Below, piece by piece: positions 1 to 8,377 of a DNA stretch of 64,000 bases (within the stretch, counting starts at the first letter, position 1; every line of letters begins with the position of its first letter). A program made the position numbers and the translations under genes. The notes under the pieces were generated by a model. That model was not told the origin of the DNA. It did not search any database and was given only the letters and a program-made list of their open reading frames with translations. The DNA is from Azospirillum sp. TSH64 (GTDB lineage: Bacteria > Pseudomonadota > Alphaproteobacteria > Azospirillales > Azospirillaceae): NCBI RefSeq assembly GCF_003116035.1, contig NZ_LGQW01000015.1, forward strand, positions 2,656,338 through 2,720,337, written 5' to 3'.

Positions 1-365
1 ACCCCGTACAGCCCGCCGACCAGCCGGCCGTCGCACCAGCATTCCACGCTGTGGGCGAAGCCGGCGTCGAACAGATCGCCGTAAAGGCGGACGATGTCGT
101 CGTTGATCCAAGTCTTCGGCCGTTCTTCCGTCGCTTCGGCGCAACCCTCGATCACCGCGCGGAAGGCGCTGTCGAAGCGAAGCTCGAAGGGACAGCGCCG
201 CAGCGTCTTGCGCAGGCTGCGCGCCACATGGAAGCCGTCCAGCGGCAGGATGCCGCGGCGTTCCGGGTCGAACCAGTGAAGCTCCCGCGATTCGGCGCTT
301 TCGGCCATCGGGAAGATGCCGGCGGCATAGGCGCGCAGCAGAATCGGGGCGGACAGGGTGAACAT
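1..365 (-). CDS. aat: leucyl/phenylalanyl-tRNA--protein transferase, C-terminus cut by window edge
   Basis: The first 121 residues of an Aat enzyme read leftward from an ATG at 365 and run off the window. Aat moves Leu or Phe from an aminoacyl-tRNA to proteins with N-terminal Arg or Lys, marking them for ClpS/ClpAP (N-end rule). Visible family motifs are GIFPMAES near residue 15, LHWFDPERRGILPLDGFHV around residues 28-46, and HSVECWCDGRLVGGLYG at the break. About half of the usual 200-250 residue protein is present. The gene is divergent from the RNase T2 gene, with 150 bp between the two starts. Confidence 0.93.
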   Translation of the reverse strand, partial: MFTLSAPILLRAYAAGIFPMAESAESRELHWFDPERRGILPLDGFHVARSLRKTLRRCPFELRFDSAFRAVIEGCAEATEERPKTWINDDIVRLYGDLFDAGFAHSVECWCDGRLVGGLYG

Positions 366-515
366 GCCGGTCACTATACCCTCTGCCGGGACGGAACGCG
401 CAAACGTTCGGCACAATGAGAATTGGCCGGGTGATGCCGGCGTCGAGACCCCGCGACAGAAACATCCTTCCATGGTATGCAACGCAGGGAAGCACATCCC
501 TGGGGGAAGACCGTC

Positions 516-1274
516 ATGCGAAATGCCGCCGCCGCCATTCTGTCCGTCCTGGTTGCCGGACTGTTCACCGCAAGCCCTTCCTGGGCGCAGAGGCGGGCGG
601 AGCCGGGGACCTTCGATTACTACATCCTGTCGCTGTCCTGGACGCCGACCTACTGTGCCCGCGACAGGAACGGTCCCGATCCCGATCAGTGCGGCGACCG
701 GAAATACGGCTTCGTCGTCCATGGCCTGTGGCCGCAGTACAATGACGGCAGCTATCCCGCCACTTGCACCCGCGACCGCAACCTGCCCAAGACGGTGGTG
801 GACCAGACCATGCCGGTGATGCCGAGCGTTGGCCTGATGATGCATGAATGGCGCAAGCACGGGACATGCTCGGGCCTGACCGCGACCGACTATTTCGCCA
901 AGCTGCGCGCCGCCGCGGCCAAGGTGACGATCCCTGAGACGATCAGGGCGCCCGGCCCGACCGTGCCGGCGACCCAGGTCGAGCGGCTGTTCCTCGACGC
1001 CAATCCCGGCCTGACGGCGGAAGGGGTGGCGGTCATCTGCTCCCGCCGCGACGTGTCGGAGGTGCGGGTCTGTCTCAACAAGGAGCTGGGCTTCGTCGCC
1101 TGCGGCCAGAAAGTTGTCGACCGCTGCCGTGACCGCGACGCGGCCCTGTCGGCCGAGGTGGCGCCGTCGCAGCCGCGCCGCAGCATGTCGCCCCCGGCCA
1201 CCCCGGCCCTGCCGCCGGCTCCAGCACCGGCCCCGGCCCCGGCCCCGGCCAGTGTCGGCGCACCGTTGCGGTAA
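516..1274 (+). CDS. secreted ribonuclease T2 family protein
   Basis: A 252-residue RNase T2. These endoribonucleases cut single-stranded RNA through a 2',3'-cyclic phosphate intermediate in the periplasm or outside the cell. Both catalytic motifs are present: FVVHGLWPQ (CAS-1) and HEWRKHGTCSG (CAS-2), each with its histidine. The N-terminus is a signal peptide ending near PSWAQ. The ATG at 516 is chosen because it starts the signal peptide and follows a GGGGGA ribosome site; an in-frame ATG at 477 would add 13 polar residues. The C-terminus is a low-complexity Pro-Ala tail encoded by a short GC-rich tandem repeat (about 1220-1256). The family assignment is firm; the natural substrate is unknown. 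Confidence 0.92.
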   Translation: MRNAAAAILSVLVAGLFTASPSWAQRRAEPGTFDYYILSLSWTPTYCARDRNGPDPDQCGDRKYGFVVHGLWPQYNDGSYPATCTRDRNLPKTVVDQTMPVMPSVGLMMHEWRKHGTCSGLTATDYFAKLRAAAAKVTIPETIRAPGPTVPATQVERLFLDANPGLTAEGVAVICSRRDVSEVRVCLNKELGFVACGQKVVDRCRDRDAALSAEVAPSQPRRSMSPPATPALPPAPAPAPAPAPASVGAPLR

Positions 1275-1277
1275 GGC

Positions 1278-2201
1278 TCAACGGCCGTCCGATTCGCTCG
1301 CCAGCGCCGCCATCACCGTCGGGATCTCCGCCAGCAGTTCGCGGGCGAGGAAGCCCAGCGGGCCGATGCGGCGGGTCAGGCGGTTGCCTGCCTCGCCATG
1401 CAGATAGACGCCCCAGATTGCGGCCTGCTCCGGGCTGGCGCCGCGTGCCAGCAGGCCGGTGACGATCCCGGCCAGCGTATCGCCGGATCCTGAGGTCGCC
1501 AGCCCGACCGTGCCGCCGCGGTAGGCCCAGGCGCGGCCGTCCGGGGCGACGATGCGGGTGCAGCTTCCCTTCAACGCCACCACCGCCTTCAACCGGTCAG
1601 CCGCCTGTCTTGCGCAGCCGAGCGGATCGGCGTCCACCCGGTCGCGGGAACAGCCGAGCAGCCCGGCCATCTCGCCGGCATGGGGGGTGATCACCACGCG
1701 GCCCTCATGACGGTGCAGCGCCGCCGCGTTCCGGCGCAACCCGGCCAGCGCCCCGGCATCCAGCACGAAGCACGGCCCGTCCGCACCCGCCTCAAGATGG
1801 CTCAGCAGTTCTGCGGTCAGGTCGGCGACGGCCTCCTCGTTCATCATGCCCGGACCGATCAGCACCGTGTCGCAGCGCGAGGCCCGCTCGGACAACACCG
1901 CAGCCGAGTCGGGGGCGATCTCACCGTCGGCGGTCTCGGGCAATCCGGCGACCAGCGCCTCCGGCAGGGCGAGGCCCAGATGGGGCGCGATGCTGGCTGC
2001 GGTGGCGATCTGCAGCTTGCCGGCCCCCGCCCGCAGCACGCCGATCCCGGCGAGCAGGGCGCCGCCCGGAACCGGAACGCTGCCGGCCACCACCAGCACC
2101 CGTCCGCGGGTTTCCTTGTCGCCGTGACCGTCCGGCTGGGGCAGGGGCATGCCACGCAGAAGCTCGGCGGTGACGGGGATTTCCTCGGCTGGGGCGTCCA
2201 A
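1278..2201 (-). CDS. nnrD: ADP-dependent NAD(P)H-hydrate dehydratase (YjeF C-terminal/carbohydrate kinase-like)
   Basis: A 307-residue protein of the NnrD/CARKD family, which dehydrates damaged S-NAD(P)HX back to NAD(P)H using ADP. Motifs include GRVLVVAGSVPVPGGALLAG near the N-terminus, VVITPHAGEMAGLLG in the middle and the nucleotide-site loop LATSGSGDTLAGIVTGLLA near residue 250. The epimerase (NnrE) half found in fused YjeF proteins is absent, so it must be encoded elsewhere. The start is TTG at 2201, preceded by a strong GAGGAGGAG ribosome site. It lies 40 bp downstream of the histidine phosphatase on the same strand, probably in one transcript. Confidence 0.88.
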   Translation of the reverse strand: MDAPAEEIPVTAELLRGMPLPQPDGHGDKETRGRVLVVAGSVPVPGGALLAGIGVLRAGAGKLQIATAASIAPHLGLALPEALVAGLPETADGEIAPDSAAVLSERASRCDTVLIGPGMMNEEAVADLTAELLSHLEAGADGPCFVLDAGALAGLRRNAAALHRHEGRVVITPHAGEMAGLLGCSRDRVDADPLGCARQAADRLKAVVALKGSCTRIVAPDGRAWAYRGGTVGLATSGSGDTLAGIVTGLLARGASPEQAAIWGVYLHGEAGNRLTRRIGPLGFLARELLAEIPTVMAALASESDGR

Positions 2202-2241
2202 TCGCTCCTCCTCGTCGGGTGCAAGTGATGGAGATGGCGGC

Positions 2242-3021
2242 TTAGCGCGCGGCGATGGCGGCGTCCGGCTCGGCGGTGACCGGGGCGCCGGCCTCCTCCA
2301 GCGGGGCGACGAAGTTGTAGCGGTGCAGCAGCAGTCCGCCGCGAGGGCCCGCCTGGGCGTCGAATCGGTATTCGGTGACGGAGCAGTTGGCGACGTCGCC
2401 GGCCGCGTCGATGGCCAGGATTTCCTGCTCGGTCAGGTTCTCCAGCAGATAGCGCAGGCACAGCACCACCACCTGATGCCCGACGATCAGCACCCGCCGG
2501 CCGCCGTGATGCAGGCTGACGGTGTCGAGCGCGCTGCGCAGCCGCAGGATCACGTCGCACCAGCTCTCGCCCCCCGGCGGCCGGTGATAGAATTTCCCGA
2601 GCAGGCGGCGGAACTCGGCCTGCTCGGGAAATTCCTGGCGGATGCCGGCGGTGGTCAGCCGGTCGAGCACGCCGAACTCCTTTTCGCGCAGCCGTTCGTC
2701 GACGACGAAGTCGTTGGGGTGGACCGGCATTCCGCCCGACTGGTGCAGCCGTTCCGCCGTGCGCATCGCCCGCCGGTAGGGGGAGGTCAGAACCACGTCC
2801 GGCCGCTCCACCGCCGGCATGGCCGCGAACCAGCGGCCGAGCGCGTCGGACTGCCGCTCGCCCAGCGGGCTGAGCGGAACGTCCACGTCGCGTTCGGCGA
2901 TGTCGATCCGGCTGAGCCCGGCGGCGTGCGCGGCGTCGCGGGCGACGTTCCCGGCGCTTTCACCGTGGCGGACGATCCAGAGGCGGTCGGGCCAAGGGTG
3001 CTGTAACGGCGGGTGCTGCAT
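2242..3021 (-). CDS. histidine phosphatase family (phosphoglycerate mutase-like) protein
   Basis: A 259-residue member of the histidine phosphatase superfamily. The phosphohistidine motif LWIVRHGESAGN is near residue 14, PLSPLGERQSDALG near residue 45, and the second catalytic histidine lies in RVLIVGHQVVVL. The enzymes transfer phosphate from small molecules or proteins to the RHG histidine; the substrate cannot be read from sequence. The ATG at 3021 is chosen over longer in-frame options because the upstream 58 codons encode unconserved Arg-rich sequence. The 5' ends of this gene and the divergent old yellow enzyme gene are 193 bp apart. Confidence 0.85.
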   Translation of the reverse strand: MQHPPLQHPWPDRLWIVRHGESAGNVARDAAHAAGLSRIDIAERDVDVPLSPLGERQSDALGRWFAAMPAVERPDVVLTSPYRRAMRTAERLHQSGGMPVHPNDFVVDERLREKEFGVLDRLTTAGIRQEFPEQAEFRRLLGKFYHRPPGGESWCDVILRLRSALDTVSLHHGGRRVLIVGHQVVVLCLRYLLENLTEQEILAIDAAGDVANCSVTEYRFDAQAGPRGGLLLHRYNFVAPLEEAGAPVTAEPDAAIAAR

Positions 3022-3214
3022 CGGCGGTCCCGTTTTCTGAAGGAAATCTGCCGGGAATAACCGCCGGAGAGCCGGAAAGGTCCCGCCGGAACGACCGACC
3101 CGGTATGGCAGCCATGCCGCCCTTTGGGTTGCTGCGGTGCAGCGGAGCCTTGCCGGATGCCGATGGCGCGCCACACTTTCCTGTCGAGTTTCCAATCAGC
3201 AGAATGGATCGGAC

Positions 3215-4321
3215 ATGACGGACAGCCAGGACGCGGCCCCCCTGTTCCAGCCGGTGACGATCGGGCGCTACAGCTTGCCCAACCGCATCGCCATGGCGCC
3301 GCTGACCCGCAGCCGCACCGACAACGCCACCGGCGTGCCGACCGCGATGAACGCCGAATATTACGCCCAGCGTGCCACCGCCGGCCTGATCGTCGCGGAG
3401 GCGACCCAGATCTCGCCGCAGGGCAAGGGCTATGCCTACACCCCCGGCATCCACAGCGCCGAACAGGTGGCGGGCTGGAAGCTGGTGACCGACGCCGTCC
3501 ATGCGAAGGGCGGGCACATCTGCCTGCAACTCTGGCATGTCGGCCGCATCTCCCACCCCGACCTGCAGCCGGGCGGCGCCCTGCCGGTGGCCCCGTCGGC
3601 GGTCAAGCCGGAGATGAAGGCCTTCACCGTCGACGGCTTCAAGGACATCCCGGCTCCACGGGCGCTCGATGTGTCGGAACTGCCGGGGATCGTCGAGGAT
3701 TACCGCCGCGCCACCCGCAATGCGCTGGCCGCCGGCTTCGACATGGTGGAGGTGCATGCCGCCAACGGCTATCTGATCGACCAGTTCCTGCGCGACGGCA
3801 CCAACAAGCGCACCGACGCCTATGGCGGTTCCGTCGAGAATCGCGCCCGCTTCCTGTTCGAGGTGCTGGACGCCGTGGTGGCGGAGGCCGGGGCCGACCG
3901 CGTCGGTATCCGCCTGTCGCCGCTGAGCCCGGCCAACGATGCCCAGGAAAGCGACCCGGTCGGCACCTTCAGCCCGGTGATCCGCCGCCTGAACGGTTAC
4001 GGTCTGGCCTATCTGCACATGATCGAGGGCGTGACCCGCGGCCCGCATCCCGGATTCGGCGGCGATCTCGCCGAACTGCGCGGGCTCTACACGGGCCGCT
4101 ACATGGCCAACAACGTCTATGACCGTGCCATGGCGATCGAGGCGACGGCGAACGGTCATGCCGACATGATCGCCTTCGGCCGGCCCTTCATCGCCAACCC
4201 CGATCTGGTGGAGCGGCTGCGCATCGACGCCCCGCTGGCCGAACCGGACCAGAAGACCTTCTACGGCGGCGACCGCCACGGCTACACCGACTATCCCACA
4301 TTGAAGCAGTCGGCCGGCTGA
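3215..4321 (+). CDS. NADH:flavin oxidoreductase, old yellow enzyme family (N-ethylmaleimide reductase-like)
   Basis: A 368-residue FMN-dependent ene-reductase. Family features in order: PVTIGRYSLPNRIAMAPLTR at the N-terminus, LQLWHVGRISHP carrying a substrate/FMN-contacting histidine, FDMVEVHAANGYLIDQFL, RTDAYGGSVENRARFLFEV, and FGRPFIANPDLVERL at the phosphate-binding end. The group reduces activated C=C bonds, nitro esters and quinones with NADPH; NemA/XenA-type enzymes are the closest functional analogy. The ATG at 3215 begins the conserved N-terminus; the frame is open further upstream but that part is not family-like. It is monocistronic and followed by 254 bp before the cold-shock gene. 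Confidence 0.9.
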   Translation: MTDSQDAAPLFQPVTIGRYSLPNRIAMAPLTRSRTDNATGVPTAMNAEYYAQRATAGLIVAEATQISPQGKGYAYTPGIHSAEQVAGWKLVTDAVHAKGGHICLQLWHVGRISHPDLQPGGALPVAPSAVKPEMKAFTVDGFKDIPAPRALDVSELPGIVEDYRRATRNALAAGFDMVEVHAANGYLIDQFLRDGTNKRTDAYGGSVENRARFLFEVLDAVVAEAGADRVGIRLSPLSPANDAQESDPVGTFSPVIRRLNGYGLAYLHMIEGVTRGPHPGFGGDLAELRGLYTGRYMANNVYDRAMAIEATANGHADMIAFGRPFIANPDLVERLRIDAPLAEPDQKTFYGGDRHGYTDYPTLKQSAG

Positions 4322-4575
4322 TACCGGGGCGCACGGGGGGCGTGCATAAACCGTCCGAGTCGCGCCGCCGGTCGCGGTACGGGAGTGCCGGAGACGGGGA
4401 CGGAGCGGCACTTCGGTGCCGCCTTCGCCCGGCCGACGAGCCGGCGGGTGGGGAAGCGTGAGCCTGGGGTGGGGCAATTAACGGCGATTCGGTCATCTTT
4501 CCTTTGGAAGGCTTGACCTGGGATCGGATACCTGTGACAACAGACTTTCGGCACACTCTATGAGCTTGAAGACAC

Positions 4576-5142
4576 ATGTTCGACCGCCCGCCCCGCCAGG
4601 GCTTCCGCGCTCCCGAGATCACCAAGTCCAACGTCACCGCCACCGTGAAGTGGTTTAACCCCACCAAGGGGTTCGGCTTCGTGTCGCCTGAGGACGGTTC
4701 GCCCGATGCCTTCCTGCACGTCTCTGCGGTTCAGGCCGCCGGCTACGACGCGCTGGACGAAGGCACCACCATCACCTGTGACCTGGCCCGTGGGCCGAAG
4801 GGTCCGCAGGTTGCCTCCATCCACACGGTCGATACGTCGACCGCTCAGCGTTCGGCCCGTCCGCGGACGACCGGTGGCTTCGACCGTGGCGGTTATGACC
4901 GCGGCGGCTACGATGCCGGCGGCGGCGCCGGTGGCGAAGAAGTCGACGGCACCGTGAAGTGGTTCAATGCCGATAAGGGCTTTGGCTTCATCACGCCCAG
5001 CACCGGTGGCAAGGACGTCTTCGTCCACGTCAACGTGCTGCGCCGTTCGGGCATGCAGACCCTCCAGGAAGGCGATCAGGTGCGCGTCACCGTTCGCCAG
5101 GGCCAGAAGGGTCCGGAAGCGGGCAAGGTCGAGTACCTGTAA
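4576..5142 (+). CDS. cold-shock protein with two cold-shock domains
   Basis: A 188-residue protein with tandem cold-shock domains. Domain 1 (about residues 20-85) carries VKWFNPTKGFGFVSPEDG and DAFLHVSAV; domain 2 (about 122-188) carries VKWFNADKGFGFITP and DVFVHVNVL. These are the RNP1 and RNP2 motifs that bind single-stranded RNA or DNA. They are joined by a Gly-rich linker with repeated DRGGY units. Two-domain versions of about 190 residues are common in alphaproteobacteria, unlike the 70-residue CspA of E. coli. The long upstream gap (4322-4575) could hold a structured leader. A weak TTGGAA-17-GATACC promoter candidate lies at 4504-4532, but I do not regard it as established. Confidence 0.93.
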   Translation: MFDRPPRQGFRAPEITKSNVTATVKWFNPTKGFGFVSPEDGSPDAFLHVSAVQAAGYDALDEGTTITCDLARGPKGPQVASIHTVDTSTAQRSARPRTTGGFDRGGYDRGGYDAGGGAGGEEVDGTVKWFNADKGFGFITPSTGGKDVFVHVNVLRRSGMQTLQEGDQVRVTVRQGQKGPEAGKVEYL

Positions 5143-5559
5143 GGCTCCGGAATATCCGGGCCTCGGCCGTATGGCGTTCGTCCTCTCCGGATGCACGCCG
5201 CCTCGGCCGGCTCCGCTTGGCTGAAAAGCCTGACGAAGCCCCGAGCCGCTTTGGCTCCGGGCTTCCCGGTGAGAGTCCGGACTTTCAGCGCACGGTGCCT
5301 CCCTTTTGGGGTGCGCCGTGCGTTCCTGTCTTTTAATCTGCTGCTTTTGCGGTCCTGGCTCGTGAGTGATCCGGCCGTGGCTCCAGTTCGGCCCGGCTGT
5401 TCGTTGCGTGTGTCTTCTCCGCTCCTTTCTGTTTCCTCCCGCCTGTTTTTTTTGGCGCCGCCCTCCGGGGCGGCCGGCGCTGGTGAATCAGCCGGCTTGT
5501 CCAGGCTGGCTTGCCGGCCTCTCTTCTGCCGCCCCAAGCTGTCGAAGGCGCGATTCGGC
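5143..5559. other. 417-bp intergenic region with two strong hairpins
   Basis: No convincing gene. The frame of the downstream YgjV-like gene is open back to 5191, but the translated stretch is Ser/Arg/Leu-rich without family character and crosses both hairpins. The first hairpin (5235-5265) has arms GAAGCCC-c-GAGCC and GGCTC-c-GGGCTTC. The second (5289-5322) has 14 pairs around a TTTT loop. The rest (5323-5559) shows a pyrimidine-rich plus strand and nothing I can name. Confidence 0.6.
5289..5335 (+). terminator. hairpin terminator downstream of the cold-shock gene
   Basis: An inverted repeat beginning CGCACGGTGC and ending GCGCCGTGCG, with the inner arms TCCC and GGGG and a TTTT loop: 14 pairs with one mismatch. 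It is followed by a T-rich stretch (ttcctgtctttt). This suits intrinsic termination of the cold-shock transcript about 150 nt after its stop. The neighbouring 5235-5265 hairpin lacks a T-run and may stabilise the mRNA end. Confidence 0.55.
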
Positions 5560-6192
5560 ATGAACGAGCTGCTGACCGTCCTGCTTCCGGCCGCTGAGGG
5601 CGGCGGGTGGTCCCTGGCGCAGCTGGTGGGTTTTTGCGGCATGCTCGGCGGCATGCTCTGGCCCCTCTTCCGCAGCCGTACCGGCATGCTGCTGGTGCAA
5701 TTGGTGCCTTGCCTCTGTTTCGCCCTGCATTTCGCCATGGTGGGCTCTCCGACGGCGGCAGCGCTGAACGGGCTTGCGGCGCTTCAGGTGATGGCGGCGC
5801 TGGCGATCGGCGGCCGGCCGGCCTTCCGCATCGCCTATCTGCTGATTCTGCCGGTGATCGCCACGGTGATGGCCCTCACCTGGTCCGGTCTGCCCTCGGC
5901 CTTCGCCGCGGCGGGAATGGCGCTGATCAGCCTCGCCCGGTACCAAACACAGGTTGCGCGTTTCCGCGGCACCATGCTGGTGGCTTTGCCCTGTTGGTTC
6001 GTGCACAACAGTCTGGTGGGATCGGTGCCGGGGATGATCTCAGACGTTACCGGGATCGTCGTCAATGGCTGGATGCTGCTGCGCGGCACCGGGATGGCGG
6101 CCTCATCGGCATCGATAGTGACACCAATGGCGACACCGATGGCCCCACCAACACCAATTCCGTCGTCAAGCGGGGAGGGGAAGCTGCCATGA
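5560..6192 (+). CDS. YgjV-family inner membrane protein
   Basis: A 210-residue polytopic membrane protein with about six hydrophobic segments. It resembles the YgjV family: LVGFCGMLGGMLWPLFRSR near residue 20, a central LHFAMVG, ALISLARYQTQVARFRGTML, and FVHNSLVGSVPGMISDVTGIV. The function of this family is unknown. The ATG at 5560 starts the first hydrophobic block; the open frame upstream is not membrane-like in the family sense. The C-terminal 25 residues are a Thr/Pro/Ser-rich tail. The stop overlaps the start of the Crp/Fnr regulator by 4 bp (ATGA), so the two are translationally coupled. Confidence 0.7.
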   Translation: MNELLTVLLPAAEGGGWSLAQLVGFCGMLGGMLWPLFRSRTGMLLVQLVPCLCFALHFAMVGSPTAAALNGLAALQVMAALAIGGRPAFRIAYLLILPVIATVMALTWSGLPSAFAAAGMALISLARYQTQVARFRGTMLVALPCWFVHNSLVGSVPGMISDVTGIVVNGWMLLRGTGMAASSASIVTPMATPMAPPTPIPSSSGEGKLP

Positions 6193-6896
6193 CCGTCAAC
6201 CATTCGAACCTGTCTGCGGAAGACGCCGCCGCACTGCGCGCGATCCCGCTGTTCGCCAAGTTGACCGACCGTGCGGTGTCGCTGCTCGGCGGCGCCGCCA
6301 TCGTGCGGCCGGTGTCGCGCGGCACCACCCTGTTCCTGCAGGACGAGACCGCCGACCGTTTCTTCGTCCTGCTCGACGGCTGGGTGAAGCTGTATCGCCT
6401 GACCCGCGACGGGACGGAGGCGGTGGTGCATGTCATCGGCCCGGCGGAAAGCTTCGCCGAGGCCGCCATGTTTGCCGACGGCAAATTCCCGGTCTGTGCG
6501 GAGGCGGTGACCGACGCCCGCGTGATGACCCTGACCGCCGACGGATTCGCCCGCTGCCTGCGCGAGGACGACCGCATCGCCTTCGGCATGCTGGGCTCGC
6601 TGTCCGTCCGGCTGCGCCATCTGGTGACGCAGATCGAACAGCTCCAGGTCCAGCCTGCACCGCAGCGGGTCGCCGCCTTCCTGATGCGCGTCTGCCCGCC
6701 GGGCGACGGGCCGGCACAGTTCCAGCTTCCCTTCGACAAGGCATTGATCGCCCGCCGCCTGGGCATGCAGCCGGAAACCCTGTCGCGGGCACTGGCCAAG
6801 CTGCGGGCCGTGGGCGTGGAAACCCAGGGGCTGACCGTCAACGTTGCCGAGCGTGCCGCCCTGCGCGCCATGGCGGAGGCCGGCGAGGAGGAGTGA
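6189..6896 (+). CDS. Crp/Fnr family transcriptional regulator
   Basis: A 235-residue regulator. Residues about 15-135 form a cyclic-nucleotide-binding-type beta-roll (FFVLLDGWVKLYRLTRDG, VIGPAESFAEAAMF). Residues about 165-235 form the DNA-binding winged helix, with LIARRLGMQPETLSRALAKL as the recognition region. The N-terminal cysteines of oxygen-sensing FNR are absent. The roll resembles the Dnr/NnrR side of the family, so a haem or NO signal is possible but unproven. It is co-translated with the YgjV-like gene by a 4-bp overlap, which suggests that they belong to one response. Confidence 0.88.
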   Translation: MTVNHSNLSAEDAAALRAIPLFAKLTDRAVSLLGGAAIVRPVSRGTTLFLQDETADRFFVLLDGWVKLYRLTRDGTEAVVHVIGPAESFAEAAMFADGKFPVCAEAVTDARVMTLTADGFARCLREDDRIAFGMLGSLSVRLRHLVTQIEQLQVQPAPQRVAAFLMRVCPPGDGPAQFQLPFDKALIARRLGMQPETLSRALAKLRAVGVETQGLTVNVAERAALRAMAEAGEEE

Positions 6897-7024
6897 CAGG
6901 ATTGCGGGCACCGGCGGCTGTGACAGCATCGGCTCCGCGGTTCAGACCGGATTGACGGCGCTGTCCCCCCGTGCGAGTTTGCACCCCTTCCGGTACCGCA
7001 TTTGTTCAGGATTTCGAGGCAGCG

Positions 7025-7693
7025 ATGGGCGACAGCAAGACGGTGGAGACGACATCGGATCCGGCGCAGGATCTGGTGGCCTTCGCCGGTGACCGGCGCT
7101 TCGCCACCGTGATGGCGGACCCGCCCTGGCGCTTCGTCAATCGCACCGGCAAGATGGCGCCGGAGCACCGCCGCCTGTCGCGCTACGGCACCATGACGGT
7201 GGAGGACATCTGCGCCCTGCCGGTCGCCGACATCGCCGCGCCGACCGCTCATCTCTATCTCTGGGTCCCCAACGCCCTGCTGCCGGAAGGCTTGCAGGTC
7301 ATGCGCAGCTGGGGGTTCGAGTACAAGACCAACCTGATCTGGCACAAGGTGCGCAAGGATGGCGGGTCGGACGGGCGCGGCGTCGGCTTCTATTTCCGCA
7401 ACGTGACAGAACTGATCCTGTTCGGTGTGCGTGGCAAGAAGGCCCGGACGCTGTCCCCCGGCCGCACCCAGGTCAATCTGATCGAAAGCCGCAAGCGGGA
7501 GCACAGCCGCAAGCCCGACGAGCAGTATGAACTGATCGAGGCGTGCAGCCCCGGCCCCTATCTGGAGATGTTCGCCCGCGGCGCCCGGCCCAACTGGTCG
7601 GTCTGGGGCAATCAGGCCGACGACGGCTATGAGCCGACCTGGAAGACCTACGCGTTCAACTCCGCCACCGACCGCGAGGCGGCAGCGGAGTGA
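7025..7693 (+). CDS. MT-A70 family adenine N6-methyltransferase
   Basis: A 222-residue S-adenosylmethionine-dependent methyltransferase of the MT-A70 type. The catalytic DPPW is in VMADPPWRFVNR (about residue 36), followed by LYLWVPNALLPEGL and an NVTELILFGVRG block. MT-A70 enzymes methylate adenine N6 in RNA or DNA. No restriction enzyme, helicase or specificity subunit is adjacent, so this is a solitary enzyme, either regulatory or acquired from phage-like DNA. The ATG at 7025 follows GAGG; a GTG at 6971 would add 18 residues. The target is not predictable from sequence. Confidence 0.85.
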   Translation: MGDSKTVETTSDPAQDLVAFAGDRRFATVMADPPWRFVNRTGKMAPEHRRLSRYGTMTVEDICALPVADIAAPTAHLYLWVPNALLPEGLQVMRSWGFEYKTNLIWHKVRKDGGSDGRGVGFYFRNVTELILFGVRGKKARTLSPGRTQVNLIESRKREHSRKPDEQYELIEACSPGPYLEMFARGARPNWSVWGNQADDGYEPTWKTYAFNSATDREAAAE

Positions 7694-7711
7694 TCTGGAC
7701 GACGTGATCCG

Positions 7712-7733
7712 GCGGGAGCAACGGCTCCCCCGC
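7712..7733. terminator. possible bidirectional hairpin between convergent genes
   Basis: A GCGGGAGC / GCTCCCCCGC inverted repeat sits between the convergent stops of the MT-A70 and HAD genes. It has no clear T-run on either side, so its role as a terminator is tentative. Confidence 0.35.
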
Positions 7734-7734
7734 G

Positions 7735-8364
7735 TCACAGCATTCCTAGCGACTCCAAGTCCCGCCGCAGCGCCTCGGCGCCCATGAACAGGTGCGCCGA
7801 CATGCCCACCGACTTCGCCGCCTCGACATTGTCGGGGTTGTCGTCGATGAAATAGCAGTCCTTCGGATCGAGTCCGTAACGATCCGTCAGCAGCCGATAG
7901 ATCGCCGGATCGGGCTTCACCAGCCGTTCCGCACCCGAAACGATGATTCCGTCGAAGCCGTTCAGGAAGTCGAAGCGCTTGCGCGTCAGCTCGAACTTGT
8001 CGACCGAGAAGTTGGTGATGGCATAGACGGGGACGCCGCGGGCCTTCAATTCCGCCAGGATCTCCGGGGTGCCGGGGATCGGGCCGGGCACCATGCGTTC
8101 CCACATGTCGTCATAGGCGCGGATCAGCTCGGCGCAATCCGGATGCTCTTCGGTCAGCAGGGCGACCGCATCCTTCCAGGGGCGGCCGCGGTCCTGCTCA
8201 AGGTTCCAGGCGGGGGTGCAGACCCCGTCGAGGAAATCCTCCATCAGGTCTTCGTAGCCATCGAACAGCTCGCGGTAGAGATGCCGCGGATCCCATTCGA
8301 TCAGCACCTGCCCGACGTCGAAAACGACGATGGACGGCTTGGCCCGCTCGGTCATTCCGGTCAT
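7735..8364 (-). CDS. HAD-superfamily (subfamily IA) hydrolase
   Basis: A 209-residue HAD hydrolase. Motif I is IVVFDVGQVLIEWDP, where the second acidic residue of the usual DxD is replaced (DVG), as in haloacid dehalogenase and some YihX-type members. Motif II is the Thr in YAITNFS, motif III is Lys in RLVKPDPAIY, and motif IV is YFIDDNPDNVEAAK. These features point to a small-molecule phosphatase or dehalogenase. The start at 8364 is preferred for its GAGGCGGA ribosome site; its ATG overlaps nothing, whereas a start at 8391 would overlap the upstream dsbA-like gene. The two genes are 13 bp apart and probably co-transcribed. Confidence 0.85.
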   Translation of the reverse strand: MTGMTERAKPSIVVFDVGQVLIEWDPRHLYRELFDGYEDLMEDFLDGVCTPAWNLEQDRGRPWKDAVALLTEEHPDCAELIRAYDDMWERMVPGPIPGTPEILAELKARGVPVYAITNFSVDKFELTRKRFDFLNGFDGIIVSGAERLVKPDPAIYRLLTDRYGLDPKDCYFIDDNPDNVEAAKSVGMSAHLFMGAEALRRDLESLGML

Positions 8365-8377
8365 CGAACGATCCGCC

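Noticed and set aside
1215..1260. Short GC-rich tandem repeat (CCGGCCCC units)
   Set aside because: It encodes the Ala-Pro tail of the RNase T2. The unit is too short and lacks spacers, so it is no CRISPR; simple low-complexity coding repeat.
5191..5559. Coding extension of the YgjV-like gene to 333 codons
   Set aside because: The stretch crosses two strong hairpins and lacks membrane-protein or family character. The ATG at 5560 fits the family.
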